This document shows, one piece after another, positions 16,643-25,660 of a stretch of DNA of 49,281 bases. A program made the position numbers and the translations under genes. Within the stretch, counting starts at the first letter, position 1. Each line of letters opens with the position of its first letter. The DNA is from Clostridia bacterium (GTDB lineage: Bacteria; Bacillota; Clostridia; Christensenellales; Aristaeellaceae), in NCBI GenBank assembly GCA_017473345.1, contig JAFULL010000014.1, positions 1-49,281 on the forward strand, written 5' to 3'. The notes under the pieces are model-generated. The model ran no database searches and was not told the origin of the DNA. It saw only the letters and a list, made by a program, of their open reading frames with translations.

Positions 16643-18360
16643 TATACCGCCTCCTTTCCGTCGCCCATCTGCGTCTGGGCAATGATGCGGTATTCCTCGC
16701 AGGTTTGCATAAGCTCATCATGCGTGCCGCTGCCGATGACCTCGCCATCGTCCAGCACGAGGATGAGGTCGGCATGCATCAGCGAGCTTACGCGCTGCGC
16801 CACCAGCACAGTGGTGGTGTGGCGGTAGTGCTGCCGCAGGGCACGGCGCAGGTTGGCGTCGGTGCGGTAATCCAGCGCGGAGGAAGAGTCGTCCAGAATG
16901 AGGATATCCGGGTCGCCGGCCAGCGCGCGGGCGATGAGCAGGCGCTGCTTCTGACCGCCGGAAAGGTTGTTGCCGCGTACCATGACTTCCGCCTGCATGC
17001 CGCCCTCCTTGTGAGGGATGAAGTCAGCCTGCGCATGCTGTGCGGCGCGTTCCAGCGCTGTGTCGTCCATATCACGGAAGAAGCGGATGTTGTCGGCAAT
17101 GGTGCCCTCGGTGACAAAGTCGTTCTGGAACACCACGCCAAAACGGCTGCGCAGTTCGGTTGCGTCCATGGTGCGCACGTCCTGCCCGTCGATGAGGATC
17201 TGCCCTTCGTCGGGATCGTAGAGGCGCATGAGCAGGTTGATGATGGTAGACTTGCCGCTGCCCGTGGAGCCCAGAATGCCCAGAACCTGTCCGCTTTGCA
17301 GACGGAAGCTGAGGTGCTCAAGGTTTTTGCCCACGCCGGTGTAGGAAAAACTGACGTCACGGAATTCGATGTGCGGCGCATTTGGTTCGGCCTCTTTGGC
17401 AGGCTGCTGCTGAAGATCGGCAGGCTGATTGAGCACGTCCGCCACGCGCCGCGCGCTGGCCTCGCCCTTGGACCACATGACAAAAATGCGGGTGATGCCC
17501 AGCATGGCATTCAAAATCATGGTAAAGTACTGTAAAAACGCCACGATCACGCCGGGCGGGCAGTGGCCGCCGTTGACGCGCAGCGCGCCGACAACAACCA
17601 CCAGCGTAAGGCCGAGGTTTAACACCAGCGAGCTTGCCGGGTTTGTGATGGCAGCGACCGTTCCGGCCTTCAGGTCGGTGGCGGTCAGTTCTTCATTTAC
17701 GCTGTGAAAGCGCTGTTTTTCGTCGTCGGTTTTGCTTAATGCCTTGATCACGCGGATGCCGGTAATGTTCTCCTGCACAACGCGCACCACGCGGTCCAGA
17801 ATGGTCTGCTCATGCGTATACAGCGGCACGGTGGTTTTGGTCACGCGGTACACCACCACGGCGATGATGGGCAGCATGGCCACCAGCACCAGTGACAGCA
17901 TCACGTCCATGCCCAGCATCATGATGATGCCGCCCACCAGCAAACTGGGCGCACGAATGCCCAGCCGCTGAATGCGCGCCAGCAGCTGGTTTACATTGTA
18001 GGTATCGCTGGTCAGTCTCGATTCGGCGGAGGCGACGGTCAGCCCGTCCATCTGCCGGGCCGACAGGCTCTGCAGCTTTTCAAACAGGTCATGCCGCACA
18101 CTGCGCGTGATGCGCCCGGAACTGACGGCAGACATGCGGTTGGCAATGACATTTGCGCCCAGGCAGAGAAATGCGCACAAAAGCATCAGCCCGCCGAAAA
18201 GATAGATGCTTTTCACATCGCCCTGCGGCACCTTCACGTCCAGCATGATCTCCATCAGGTAGGGGATCAAAAGCTCCGCCAAAGCGCCCATGAGCTTGAT
18301 GAGCATCGTAAGCACGATGTAGCCCAAATAGGGCCGTATGTATTTCTTCAGTTCAGACAT
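16642..18360 (-). CDS. ABC exporter half-transporter, subunit with degenerate Walker B
   Basis: The 572-residue product has an N-terminal transmembrane domain beginning LKKYIRPYLGYIVLTMLIK and a C-terminal NBD with Walker A GSTGSGKST, canonical signature NLSGGQKQR and Walker B ILILDDSSSALD. Aspartate replaces the catalytic glutamate after the Walker B aspartate. It complements the partner at 14804-16642, which has Glu but a weak signature, so this is one consensus and one degenerate ATP site, as in TM287/288-type heterodimers. The start MSELKKY is preceded by GGAGG. A longer reading from 18669 would span two promoters and is rejected. Confidence 0.92.
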   Translation of the reverse strand: MSELKKYIRPYLGYIVLTMLIKLMGALAELLIPYLMEIMLDVKVPQGDVKSIYLFGGLMLLCAFLCLGANVIANRMSAVSSGRITRSVRHDLFEKLQSLSARQMDGLTVASAESRLTSDTYNVNQLLARIQRLGIRAPSLLVGGIIMMLGMDVMLSLVLVAMLPIIAVVVYRVTKTTVPLYTHEQTILDRVVRVVQENITGIRVIKALSKTDDEKQRFHSVNEELTATDLKAGTVAAITNPASSLVLNLGLTLVVVVGALRVNGGHCPPGVIVAFLQYFTMILNAMLGITRIFVMWSKGEASARRVADVLNQPADLQQQPAKEAEPNAPHIEFRDVSFSYTGVGKNLEHLSFRLQSGQVLGILGSTGSGKSTIINLLMRLYDPDEGQILIDGQDVRTMDATELRSRFGVVFQNDFVTEGTIADNIRFFRDMDDTALERAAQHAQADFIPHKEGGMQAEVMVRGNNLSGGQKQRLLIARALAGDPDILILDDSSSALDYRTDANLRRALRQHYRHTTTVLVAQRVSSLMHADLILVLDDGEVIGSGTHDELMQTCEEYRIIAQTQMGDGKEAV

Positions 18361-18388
18361 GGTCGTCTTCCTCCGTTTCCACTTATCC

Positions 18389-18417
18389 AGTCTAAACCGG
18401 AAAGGCGGATTTGTAAA
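18389..18417 (-). promoter_or_regulatory. promoter of the ABC exporter operon
   Basis: Minus strand: TTTACA (18412-18417), 17 nt, TAGACT (18389-18394), about 29 nt before the ATG at 18360. Confidence 0.6.
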
Positions 18418-18438
18418 GCGTGCAGTTTTGTCTTTGAC

Positions 18439-18468
18439 TTGTATAAATGTAACATGTTCCTGTATAAT
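18439..18468 (+). promoter_or_regulatory. promoter of the S51 peptidase gene
   Basis: TTGTAT (18439-18444), 18 nt, consensus TATAAT (18463-18468), divergent from the exporter promoter. Confidence 0.6.
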
Positions 18469-18498
18469 GATGTCATCATCTTTCCCGGAGGACATGTC

Positions 18499-19224
18499 AT
18501 GACGCTTTTTCTCACCAGCAGCCACTGCATTCCCGACGCAGACCGTGCCATCCTCAACCCCGCCAACGGCCTGGTGGACAAGCTGCGTGAAAACCTGCCC
18601 GACCATCCCCACTGCCTGTTTGTATGCTCGAATCCTGACAGCGCAGAAAAAACCGACTGGATCGCCCATGAAACAGCCGACATCTTTGCGGAAGCGGGCA
18701 TGCCGTTTTCAGGTCTTGACGTACTGGATGGACGCACTGCCGACAAAGCGGCCGAGCTGGTGGCAAAAAGCCAGTTTATCGTGCTGTGCGGCGGCCATGT
18801 ACCCACGCAGAACGCCTTTTTTCAAAAAATTGGTCTACGCCGCCTTTTGTGGGATTATCAGGGCGCGGTGATGGGCATCAGCGCAGGTACGATGAACGCC
18901 GCCGATGTGGTGTATGCCCAGCCGGAACTGCCGGGTGAATCCATCGACCTGCACTATGAGCGTTTTCTGCCCGGGCTTGGACTAACGGAAGTCATGCTGC
19001 TGCCGCATTATCAGAAGGAGCGCCATACCCTGCTGGACGGAAAACGGCTGTATGAGGACATCACCTATGCCGACAGCATGGGCCATACCTTTTATGCCAT
19101 GCCCGACGGCAGCTGGCTGTTTCAGAAGGATGGAAAGGCGGAGATCCGCGGCGGGGCGTACTGCATCCGCAACGGGCAGATCCAGTGCATTGCGCATGCG
19201 GGCGATGTGACGTATGTACGCTGA
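18499..19224 (+). CDS. peptidase S51 (dipeptidase E-like) family protein
   Basis: A 241-residue protein of the class-I-glutamine-amidotransferase-like fold, S51 branch (PepE, cyanophycinase-like). VLCGGHVPTQNAFF is the glycine-rich loop near residue 96. MGISAGTMNAAD is the nucleophile elbow with Ser near 128, and LLPHYQKER carries the likely catalytic His. The family cleaves Asp-X dipeptides or related isopeptide substrates in the cytoplasm. RBS GGAGG precedes the ATG at 18499. A longer reading from 18091 overlaps the divergent exporter gene and is rejected. Monocistronic. Confidence 0.85.
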   Translation: MTLFLTSSHCIPDADRAILNPANGLVDKLRENLPDHPHCLFVCSNPDSAEKTDWIAHETADIFAEAGMPFSGLDVLDGRTADKAAELVAKSQFIVLCGGHVPTQNAFFQKIGLRRLLWDYQGAVMGISAGTMNAADVVYAQPELPGESIDLHYERFLPGLGLTEVMLLPHYQKERHTLLDGKRLYEDITYADSMGHTFYAMPDGSWLFQKDGKAEIRGGAYCIRNGQIQCIAHAGDVTYVR

Positions 19225-19237
19225 ATGGGATTAGCCC

Positions 19238-19266
19238 TTGTCAAGCGGTAGTAAAAAAGGTATACT
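19238..19266 (+). promoter_or_regulatory. promoter of the flavoprotein-recJ-trpS gene run
   Basis: TTGTCA (19238-19243), 17 nt, TATACT (19261-19266). Confidence 0.7.
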
Positions 19267-19311
19267 ATATATGGAGCAGTATGCTCATTTCAATATCCAA
19301 GGAGAACCGTT

Positions 19312-20868
19312 ATGGAAAAGGTTTTGATTATCGGCGCGGGCCCGGCAGGTCTTACAGCCGGTTATGAATTGGCCAAGAAGGGATATGACGTTACGATTCT
19401 GGAAAAGAGCCAGGATATCGGCGGCATCCCCAAAACGGTGCGCTACAAGGGCAACCGCATGGACCTGGGCGGCCACCGCTTTTTCAGCAAGGATCAGCGC
19501 GTGATGAACTGGTGGCATGAGGTGATGCCCATGCAGGGCGCGCCTGCCTATGACGACAAGGTGCTGGGCCGCAGTGTGCCGCTGAGCGAAGGCGGTCCCG
19601 ATCCTGAAAAAGAAGATCGCGTGATGCTCACCCGCAACCGCGTCAGCCGCATCTATTACGACAAGAAGTTCTTTGACTATCCCATCTCTCTTAAGATGGA
19701 TACGCTCAAGACCATGGGTTTTGGCACCACCATGCAGGTGGGCTTCAGCTTCCTGAAGGCCACAGTTTTCAAAAAGCCCAACGACAATCTGGAGAACTAC
19801 TATATCAACAGCTTTGGCAAAAAGCTGTACAGCATGTTCTTCGAAGGCTACACCGAAAACCTGTGGGGCCGCCATCCCAGCGAGATCGACGCCAGCTGGG
19901 GCAAGCAGCGCACCAAGGAACTGAGCATCTTCAGCATCCTCAAGGATATGCTGTCGAAGGTGTTCATGTCCAAGGAGCAGCGCGCCAAGCATGTGCAGAC
20001 CTCGCTGATCGAGGAATTCATCTATCCCAAGTTCGGTCCCGGCCAGCTGTGGGAGACCGTGGCTGCCGACATTGAAAAGATGGGCGGCAAGGTGATCAAG
20101 GGTTCTGAAGTGCTGGGCCTGACCACGGCCGACGGCCGCGTGCAGACGCTGCGCTACCGCGATGAAAATGGCGAACATGAGATGGAGGCTGACATTTTCT
20201 TCTCCTCCATGCCCATCAAGGACCTGGTGGCCGGCATGAACGATGTGCCCGAAAACGTGGCAAAGGTCGCAGAGGGCCTTCCTTACCGCGACTATGTCAC
20301 CGTGGGCCTGCTGGTGGACAAGCTCAACCTCAAAAACGAAACCCAGCACAAAACCCTTGGAAACATCGTGCCCGACTGCTGGATCTATGTGCACGACAAG
20401 ACCGTGAAGCTGGGCCGCATGCAGATTTTCAACAACTGGTCTCCCTATATGGTGGAGGATCCCGAGCACACGGTGTGGATCGGCCTGGAATACTTCTGCA
20501 ACGAGGGCGACGAGTTCTGGAACCTGTCCGATGAAGAAGCCATTCAGCTGGCGGCTAACGAGCTGTGCTCCATGGGCGTCATCAACAGCCCGGACGAGGT
20601 GAAGATGAGCCACCGCGAGCGCGTGCAGAAGGCCTATCCTGCCTACTTTGACACCTATGACGATATCGGCACGGTGGTTGATTACCTCAACACCTTCGAT
20701 AACCTCTACTGCGTTGGCCGCAATGGTCAGCACCGCTACAACAACATGGACCACTCCATGGCCACGGCTTTTGAGGCGGTGGGCAACATCGTAAACGGCG
20801 TGAAGGACAAGACCAACATCTGGAACGTCAACACCGAGCAGGAGTACCACGAGGAAAAGAAGAACTGA
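19312..20868 (+). CDS. FAD-dependent oxidoreductase, UDP-galactopyranose mutase-like
   Basis: The 518-residue protein starts with a dinucleotide-binding [13 protein letters not shown] motif (residues 8-20), an LEKSQDIGG acidic end and the DLGGHRFF segment of the amine-oxidase/UGM-like superfamily. [15 protein letters not shown] near the C-terminus resembles the FAD-binding end region (GR...YxNMD) of UDP-galactopyranose mutase-like and desaturase-like proteins. It is longer than classic UGM (about 380 residues), so the substrate is uncertain: a nucleotide sugar is likely, a polyprenyl or carotenoid-like substrate is possible. It is the first gene of a tight run with recJ 14 nt downstream. Confidence 0.8.
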   Translation: MEKVLIIGAGPAGLTAGYELAKKGYDVTILEKSQDIGGIPKTVRYKGNRMDLGGHRFFSKDQRVMNWWHEVMPMQGAPAYDDKVLGRSVPLSEGGPDPEKEDRVMLTRNRVSRIYYDKKFFDYPISLKMDTLKTMGFGTTMQVGFSFLKATVFKKPNDNLENYYINSFGKKLYSMFFEGYTENLWGRHPSEIDASWGKQRTKELSIFSILKDMLSKVFMSKEQRAKHVQTSLIEEFIYPKFGPGQLWETVAADIEKMGGKVIKGSEVLGLTTADGRVQTLRYRDENGEHEMEADIFFSSMPIKDLVAGMNDVPENVAKVAEGLPYRDYVTVGLLVDKLNLKNETQHKTLGNIVPDCWIYVHDKTVKLGRMQIFNNWSPYMVEDPEHTVWIGLEYFCNEGDEFWNLSDEEAIQLAANELCSMGVINSPDEVKMSHRERVQKAYPAYFDTYDDIGTVVDYLNTFDNLYCVGRNGQHRYNNMDHSMATAFEAVGNIVNGVKDKTNIWNVNTEQEYHEEKKN

Positions 20869-20882
20869 GGAGGCACCTTTCG

Positions 20883-23237
20883 TTGCTTCGTTTCATTCCA
20901 AGAGACACGCGCCCGTTTGACGGGCGCGAAGCCGCCGCGCTGCGCCCCTGCGAAGGAGTGACGGCGCGGCTTTTATACGCGCGCGGCATCACCACGGCGC
21001 AAGAGGCGCAGGCGTTTTTGCATCCGTCGCTTGACCAGCTGCATGACCCTATGCTTATGCATGGCATGGCGCAGGCGGTATCCATCCTGACCGATGCGCG
21101 CGACCGCGCTCTGTCCACCGTTGTGTACGGCGACTACGACGTGGACGGCATCTGCGCATGCTCACTGCTGACGCTGGCGCTGCGCAGGTTTGGCATTGAC
21201 GCACAGCCGCATACGCCGCTGCGCGAGGAGGGCTATGGTCTCAACTGCGACGCTGTGCGCGAACTGGCGAAAACCTACCGCGTATTGGTGACGGTCGACC
21301 TTGGCATCACCAATCACGAGGAAGTACGTCTGGCGCAGAGCCTGGGCATGAAGGTGGTCGTGACCGATCACCATGGTCTGGGCCTGGAAGCCAGCCCCGC
21401 CGACGCCGTGATGAACCCGCTGCTGGGCGATTATCCCTTCCGCAAGCTTTGCGGCACAGGCGTGGCGTTCAAGCTGGCTACCGCTTTGCTTGGGCTGGAC
21501 AACTGCCTTGATTTTCTGGATCTGGCTGCGCTGGCGACGGTGGCGGATATCGTGCCTTTGCAGGACGAAAACCGTGTACTGGTGTCGCTGGGCTTAAAGA
21601 CCATCGCTTCGCGTGCGCGCATCGGCATGCGCGCGCTTTTGGAAGTCAGCGGCGATCCGCAGGATATCGACAGCGACACGCTGGGCTATCGGCTGGGGCC
21701 AAGGCTGAATGCATCGGGCCGCTTGGGCGATGCAGGCAAGGGCGTGCGTCTGATGATGACCGATGATCTGACCGAAGCGCGGGAGCTTGCGCAGGAACTG
21801 GATGAACTCAACACCCAGCGCAAGACCACCGAATCCGAACTAGTGAAGGCGGCGGAGAAAAAAGCTGCAGAGCATGATTTCGTCCGCAGCCGCGCGCTGA
21901 TCGTGAAGGGTACCGACTGGCATGTGGGCGTTGTGGGTCTCGCAGCCGGACGGCTGTGCACGCATTATTACTGTCCCACCTGTGTACTCAGCGAGCACGA
22001 AGGCATGCTGCACGGCAGCCTGCGCAGCATACCCGGCATAAACATCCACAAATGCCTGCAAAAATGCGACGATCTGCTTTTGCGCTACGGCGGCCACGAA
22101 CAGGCTGCAGGCGTAACGCTCGCAAGCGAGCAGTTCGAAGCGTTTTGCGAACGCCTGCAGTCAGCTGTGAATGAGGCGGATGAAAGCTACTTCGTGCCTG
22201 CGCAGGAGTTTGATGCCGTTGTCACCCTGCCTGAATGCACTGAAAAACTGCTGGAAGAACTGGAACAGATGGCCCCCTTCGGCTGCGGAAACCCCGCACC
22301 GCTGTTTCTGGCAAATGGTCTGCATCCGGAGGAGGCCCGCGCCGTTGGAGGAGACGGTTCTCACCTGAAGCTGACCGTTCGGCAGGAGGGGCGCATGATG
22401 GGCGGCATCGCCTTTGGACTGGGCGCGATGGCATCGCGCATGCCTGACCGGATCGATGCGGTGTTTGCCCTTGGCCGTAATACTTTCCGCGGCGTGACCA
22501 GCCTGCAGCTGGATGTAAAGGCCATTCAGGCTGTACAGGCGGCGCGCATGGAACAGCTGCAAAAGCCCGATCCTGCCCGCGAACAGCAGGCGCTGCTGGA
22601 CGCCCTGCTGGATGCTTTTTCGCTCAAGGCAGGAAATGAAGCATCCGACACAGAAATCATACAGGAAACGGATGACGCTGCTTTGCAGTTTGCGCTGCAG
22701 CAAAAGCAGCGCGGCCACCTGCTGGCGTCACGCACGGCTGCATCGGCTCTGCGGGCCCTGCATATGGCCGAGCTGGACGTTTGCACCAATGCGCCCGATG
22801 ATCCGCGCGGTTTTGCCACGCTGGTCACGTCGCCGCTGCTGTCCATGACGCAGGGCCATTGGCGTCACGTGTGGCTGCTGGACGGTGAAATCTGTCCCAG
22901 CGAAGCTGAACTGTGGCGAGCATGTTTGCCTGAGGCACAGGTGCACGTGCTGCCCGTGAGCGCAGAACTGCGCAATATCGCCGCCGCGATCGACGCAGGC
23001 GACGCAGCCTACCGGGTGCTGTACAAGGCGATCCGTTCGGGCGTTTACCGCACGCTGCAGCAAGTGGCTGAAGCCGCGCAGCTGACGCAGGTCCAGACCC
23101 GCGCGGGGCTCCATGCCTTCCGCCAGCTGGGGCTGATCGAACTGACCGAAACGCCCTTCCGTTACACGCTTTGCGCGGCGCAAAAGTGCTCGCTGGGCGA
23201 CAGCCGCATCCTTGCGGCACTTCGGAAACTGGTATAA
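20883..23237 (+). CDS. recJ: single-stranded-DNA-specific 5'-3' exonuclease RecJ
   Basis: RecJ degrades single-stranded DNA in recombination and mismatch repair. The 784-residue product carries the DHH phosphoesterase motifs: YGDYDVDGICA near residue 82, VTVDLGITNHEE near 137, VVTDHHGLG near 160 and RLGPRLNASGRLGDA near 268. The DHHA1 motif YGGHEQAAG lies near 403. A C-terminal extension of about 200 residues looks like the extra domain of Firmicute RecJ. The start is TTG at 20883, 9 nt after AGGAGG; no in-frame ATG is nearby. Confidence 0.94.
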   Translation: MLRFIPRDTRPFDGREAAALRPCEGVTARLLYARGITTAQEAQAFLHPSLDQLHDPMLMHGMAQAVSILTDARDRALSTVVYGDYDVDGICACSLLTLALRRFGIDAQPHTPLREEGYGLNCDAVRELAKTYRVLVTVDLGITNHEEVRLAQSLGMKVVVTDHHGLGLEASPADAVMNPLLGDYPFRKLCGTGVAFKLATALLGLDNCLDFLDLAALATVADIVPLQDENRVLVSLGLKTIASRARIGMRALLEVSGDPQDIDSDTLGYRLGPRLNASGRLGDAGKGVRLMMTDDLTEARELAQELDELNTQRKTTESELVKAAEKKAAEHDFVRSRALIVKGTDWHVGVVGLAAGRLCTHYYCPTCVLSEHEGMLHGSLRSIPGINIHKCLQKCDDLLLRYGGHEQAAGVTLASEQFEAFCERLQSAVNEADESYFVPAQEFDAVVTLPECTEKLLEELEQMAPFGCGNPAPLFLANGLHPEEARAVGGDGSHLKLTVRQEGRMMGGIAFGLGAMASRMPDRIDAVFALGRNTFRGVTSLQLDVKAIQAVQAARMEQLQKPDPAREQQALLDALLDAFSLKAGNEASDTEIIQETDDAALQFALQQKQRGHLLASRTAASALRALHMAELDVCTNAPDDPRGFATLVTSPLLSMTQGHWRHVWLLDGEICPSEAELWRACLPEAQVHVLPVSAELRNIAAAIDAGDAAYRVLYKAIRSGVYRTLQQVAEAAQLTQVQTRAGLHAFRQLGLIELTETPFRYTLCAAQKCSLGDSRILAALRKLV

Positions 23238-23263
23238 CGAACACAGGGAAAGGGGTGATGCGC

Positions 23264-23617
23264 ATGACCAAACCCAAACTGCATGGTATGATGCTTTTGC
23301 ACGGAACGCTGCTGTTGTATTCCGTGGTGAGTGTATTTGCAAAGCTTGCAGGCATTCAGATGGGGGCGGGAAGCTGGCCCCTGACGGTTGTTTATCTTGG
23401 GCTGGAGGTGCTGACGCTGGGTGTGTATTCCATCCTGTGGCAGCAGGTGCTCAGGCGCATGCCGCTCAACTTCGCCTATTCCAACAAGGGCATTTGCACC
23501 CTGTGGACGGCGCTGTTCGGGCTGACCTTCTTCGGCGAAAGCCTTACTTTGGGAAAGACGCTGGGCATCGTGGTGGTGCTCATCGGAGTGCTGCTCGTGG
23601 TGACGGATCATGAATAG
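23264..23617 (+). CDS. small EamA/SMR-type membrane transporter, first of a pair
   Basis: A 117-residue protein with four predicted membrane helices, like small multidrug resistance or ArnE/ArnF-type half-flippases. FAYSNKGICTLWTALFGLTFFGE in helix 3, with Glu after it, is typical of the EamA-like fold. ATG at 23264 is favoured over 23258 because AAAGGGG is 8 nt before it. It overlaps the next gene by 8 nt, implying a heterodimer. It follows recJ closely. Confidence 0.8.
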   Translation: MTKPKLHGMMLLHGTLLLYSVVSVFAKLAGIQMGAGSWPLTVVYLGLEVLTLGVYSILWQQVLRRMPLNFAYSNKGICTLWTALFGLTFFGESLTLGKTLGIVVVLIGVLLVVTDHE

Positions 23618-23948
23618 CGGCGTGCTCATCTACCTCATCACTCCGCTTTTGTCCGCAGTCAGCCAGCTCATGCTCAAAAAAGCGGCGGACAACCCCAAAT
23701 ACACGGGCCTGCGCGCCTACCTCAACTGGCAGGTCATTCTGGCCTACGCGCTGTTCTTCGGCTGCATGCTCTTAAATGTCGTCGCCCTGCGCACGCTGGA
23801 CCTGACCATCGCAAGCGTGCTGGAGGCCTCCGGCTATATCTATGTGATGGCGCTGAGCTTCTTCTTCCTGAAGGAAAAGATCAGCCGCCGCCGTCTCATC
23901 GGCAACATCGTTATCATCGTGGGCATTGTGCTCACGCTCACATTGTGA
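23610..23948 (+). CDS. small EamA/SMR-type membrane transporter, second of a pair
   Basis: A 112-residue four-helix protein paired with the one before it. LLSAVSQLMLKKAA in helix 1 and LEASGYIYVMALSFFFLKEKIS in helix 3-4 are EamA/SMR features. Paired small transporters of this kind include ArnE/ArnF, which flip lipid-linked aminosugar, and paired SMR drug pumps. With a UGM-like flavoprotein in the same run, a lipid-linked sugar role is plausible but unproven. Confidence 0.8.
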   Translation: MNSGVLIYLITPLLSAVSQLMLKKAADNPKYTGLRAYLNWQVILAYALFFGCMLLNVVALRTLDLTIASVLEASGYIYVMALSFFFLKEKISRRRLIGNIVIIVGIVLTLTL

Positions 23949-23979
23949 TCAATCCCATTCTCCAAGGAGGAATGTTCTC

Positions 23980-24996
23980 ATGGAAACTCCCGTCGCCCCT
24001 CAGAAAAAGATTATCTTTTCCGGCATTCAGCCCTCCGGCACGCTGACGCTTGGCAACTACATCGGCGCGCTTCGCAACTTCAAGAAACTCGAGGATGAAT
24101 ACCAGTGCATTTACTGCGTGGTGGATATGCACGCCATCACCGTCCGTCAGGAAGCCGCCGCTCTGCGCAAGCGCTGCCTGGAGCTGGCCGGCATCTACAT
24201 TGCCAGCGGCCTCGACCCCAAGAAGAACGTTATCTACTGCCAGAGCCACGTCAGCGGCCATGCGGAGCTGAGCTGGATCCTCAACTGCTTCACCTACATG
24301 GGTGAGCTCAACCGCATGACCCAGTTCAAGGACAAGTCCGCCAAGCATGCCGACAACATCAACGCCGGCCTGTTCACCTATCCCGTGCTGATGGCGTCCG
24401 ACATCCTGCTGTTCCAGACTGATCTGGTGCCTATCGGCGCTGACCAGAAGCAGCATTTGGAACTCACCCGCGATATCGCCCAGCGCTTCAATGGCGTGTA
24501 CGGCGACGTGTTCACCATCCCCGAGGGCTACTTCGGCAAGGTGGGCAGCCGCATCATGAGCCTGCAGGAGCCCACCCGCAAGATGAGCAAGTCCGATCCT
24601 GAGGATACCTTCATCGCCCTGCTCGACCCGCCGGACGTCATCCGCCGCAAGGTCAAGCGCGCCGTCACCGACAGCGACGCCGAGATCCGCTTCGATCCCG
24701 CCAACAAGCCCGGCGTGAGCAACCTGCTCAGCATCATCGCCGCCCTTAACGACCAGACTCCCGATCAGGTTGCAGCCGAGCTGCAGGGCCAGGGCTACGG
24801 CAAGCTCAAGGAGCGCGTTGCCGACTGCGTCATCGCTACCCTCGAGCCCATGCAGGCCGAGCACAAGCGCCTGATGGCTGACAAGGCCTATCTGCAGGGC
24901 GTGCTTGACGAAAACGCCCAGATCGCCAACAAGATGGCCATGAAGACCCTGCGCAAAGTCCAGCGCAAAGTGGGCTTCGCCGACAGGGGCCGTTAA
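23980..24996 (+). CDS. trpS: tryptophanyl-tRNA synthetase
   Basis: This enzyme charges tRNA-Trp. The 338-residue length fits bacterial TrpRS. The class I HIGH-equivalent lies in PSGTLTLGNYIGA (residues 14-26). The KMSKS loop is exact (RKMSKSDPED near 203), and GADQKQHLELTRDIA is the conserved Trp-binding region. RBS AAGGAGG (23964-23970) sets the start; a reading from 23926 would overlap the transporter gene. No T-box leader is seen in the 31-nt gap, so it depends on upstream transcription. A large palindrome follows. Confidence 0.96.
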   Translation: METPVAPQKKIIFSGIQPSGTLTLGNYIGALRNFKKLEDEYQCIYCVVDMHAITVRQEAAALRKRCLELAGIYIASGLDPKKNVIYCQSHVSGHAELSWILNCFTYMGELNRMTQFKDKSAKHADNINAGLFTYPVLMASDILLFQTDLVPIGADQKQHLELTRDIAQRFNGVYGDVFTIPEGYFGKVGSRIMSLQEPTRKMSKSDPEDTFIALLDPPDVIRRKVKRAVTDSDAEIRFDPANKPGVSNLLSIIAALNDQTPDQVAAELQGQGYGKLKERVADCVIATLEPMQAEHKRLMADKAYLQGVLDENAQIANKMAMKTLRKVQRKVGFADRGR

Positions 24997-25008
24997 GAGA
25001 ACGTAAAG

Positions 25009-25135
25009 GAACGTCAGGAGGCTCCGCCTCCCGAACCCTCCGCCAAAGGGATTTCATCCCTTTGGAATCCCATGATGGGATTCTTAAGGGTGATAACCCT
25101 TAAGCAGGGGTTCGGGGGCGGAGCCCCTGACGTTC
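25009..25135. repeat. cloverleaf-shaped intergenic palindrome
   Basis: The outer arms (25009-25038 starting GAACGTCAGGAGGCTCCG; 25107-25135 ending GAGCCCCTGACGTTC) are near-perfect inverted repeats. Between them are three perfect hairpins: 25043-25065 (CCAAAGGGA/TCCCTTTGG), 25065-25083 (GAATCCC/GGGATTC) and 25083-25104 (CTTAAGGG/CCCTTAAG). The whole can fold as a four-way junction on either strand. It resembles a dispersed REP- or MITE-like repeat and may also end trpS transcription. Copy number cannot be judged from one window. Confidence 0.8.
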
Positions 25136-25143
25136 TCCTGGTT

Positions 25144-25629
25144 TTACGGTATGCACACCACTCTCCCAGCAGTAAAGTCGCCGGGGGCGAGCTGGGGATT
25201 GACGGTGAGGAACAGGCCTGGGGGAAGGCTGAAGAGCTCGGAGAGGGTGGACAGGTCTTCAAACTGACCCATCACATAGCTGGAGGAGCCGCTGGGACAC
25301 AGACGGCGTGTTTGCTGCGGAGGGACGCAGTAGCGCGTGCCGGGAGCAAGACGGGTGGTCGGCAGGGTTGGGTTGGCCGCGCGCATGGCCTGCCAGGACA
25401 CGTTGTGCTGAAGTAGCAGGTCAGTGAAGGTCTGGCCGTTTTGTACAATGGCACTCTGGTAGCCGAGGGGACACAGGCGGATGGGAATGGTCACCTGCGG
25501 CTGACTGGGAAGGCTGGGTGTGGGAAGTTCAACGGGACCTTCGCCGGGCTGCGCAGGCTGATCCACTTCAGGCGTGGGCAAAGTGGCCGGGCCTTCGTCG
25601 GGCTGGGCCGGAACGTCGATCATCGTCAT
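25144..25629 (-). CDS. LysM-domain protein
   Basis: A 161-residue protein. A Pro-rich N-terminal part has a duplicated 17-residue unit (PAQPDEGPATLPTP and PAQPGEGPVELPTP). A LysM-like domain follows (VQNGQTFTDLLLQHNVSWQAMRAANP...PGTRYCVP, residues 60-105), then a weaker second copy (VMGQFEDLSTLSELFSLPPGLFLTVNP...GRVVCIP). LysM binds peptidoglycan or chitin-type glycans. No signal peptide or membrane segment is seen, which is odd for a wall-binding protein, though spore-associated LysM proteins also lack one. The start MTMIDVP has GGAG 8 nt upstream. Confidence 0.75.
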   Translation of the reverse strand: MTMIDVPAQPDEGPATLPTPEVDQPAQPGEGPVELPTPSLPSQPQVTIPIRLCPLGYQSAIVQNGQTFTDLLLQHNVSWQAMRAANPTLPTTRLAPGTRYCVPPQQTRRLCPSGSSSYVMGQFEDLSTLSELFSLPPGLFLTVNPQLAPGDFTAGRVVCIP

Positions 25630-25660
25630 GAAAACACTCCTTTGACAAAAGATTCCGTTA

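Noticed and set aside
16642-18360. Loss of the Walker B glutamate in one exporter subunit as a sign of inactivation
   Set aside because: Heterodimeric exporters of this type normally have one degenerate ATP site, and the partner gene keeps the glutamate.
19285-20850. Minus-strand 521-codon frame
   Set aside because: Antisense shadow of the flavoprotein gene, which has a strong FAD-binding motif and promoter.
23949-23979. T-box or other leader regulation of trpS
   Set aside because: Only 31 nt separate it from the upstream gene, too little for a T-box, and no specifier stem is seen.
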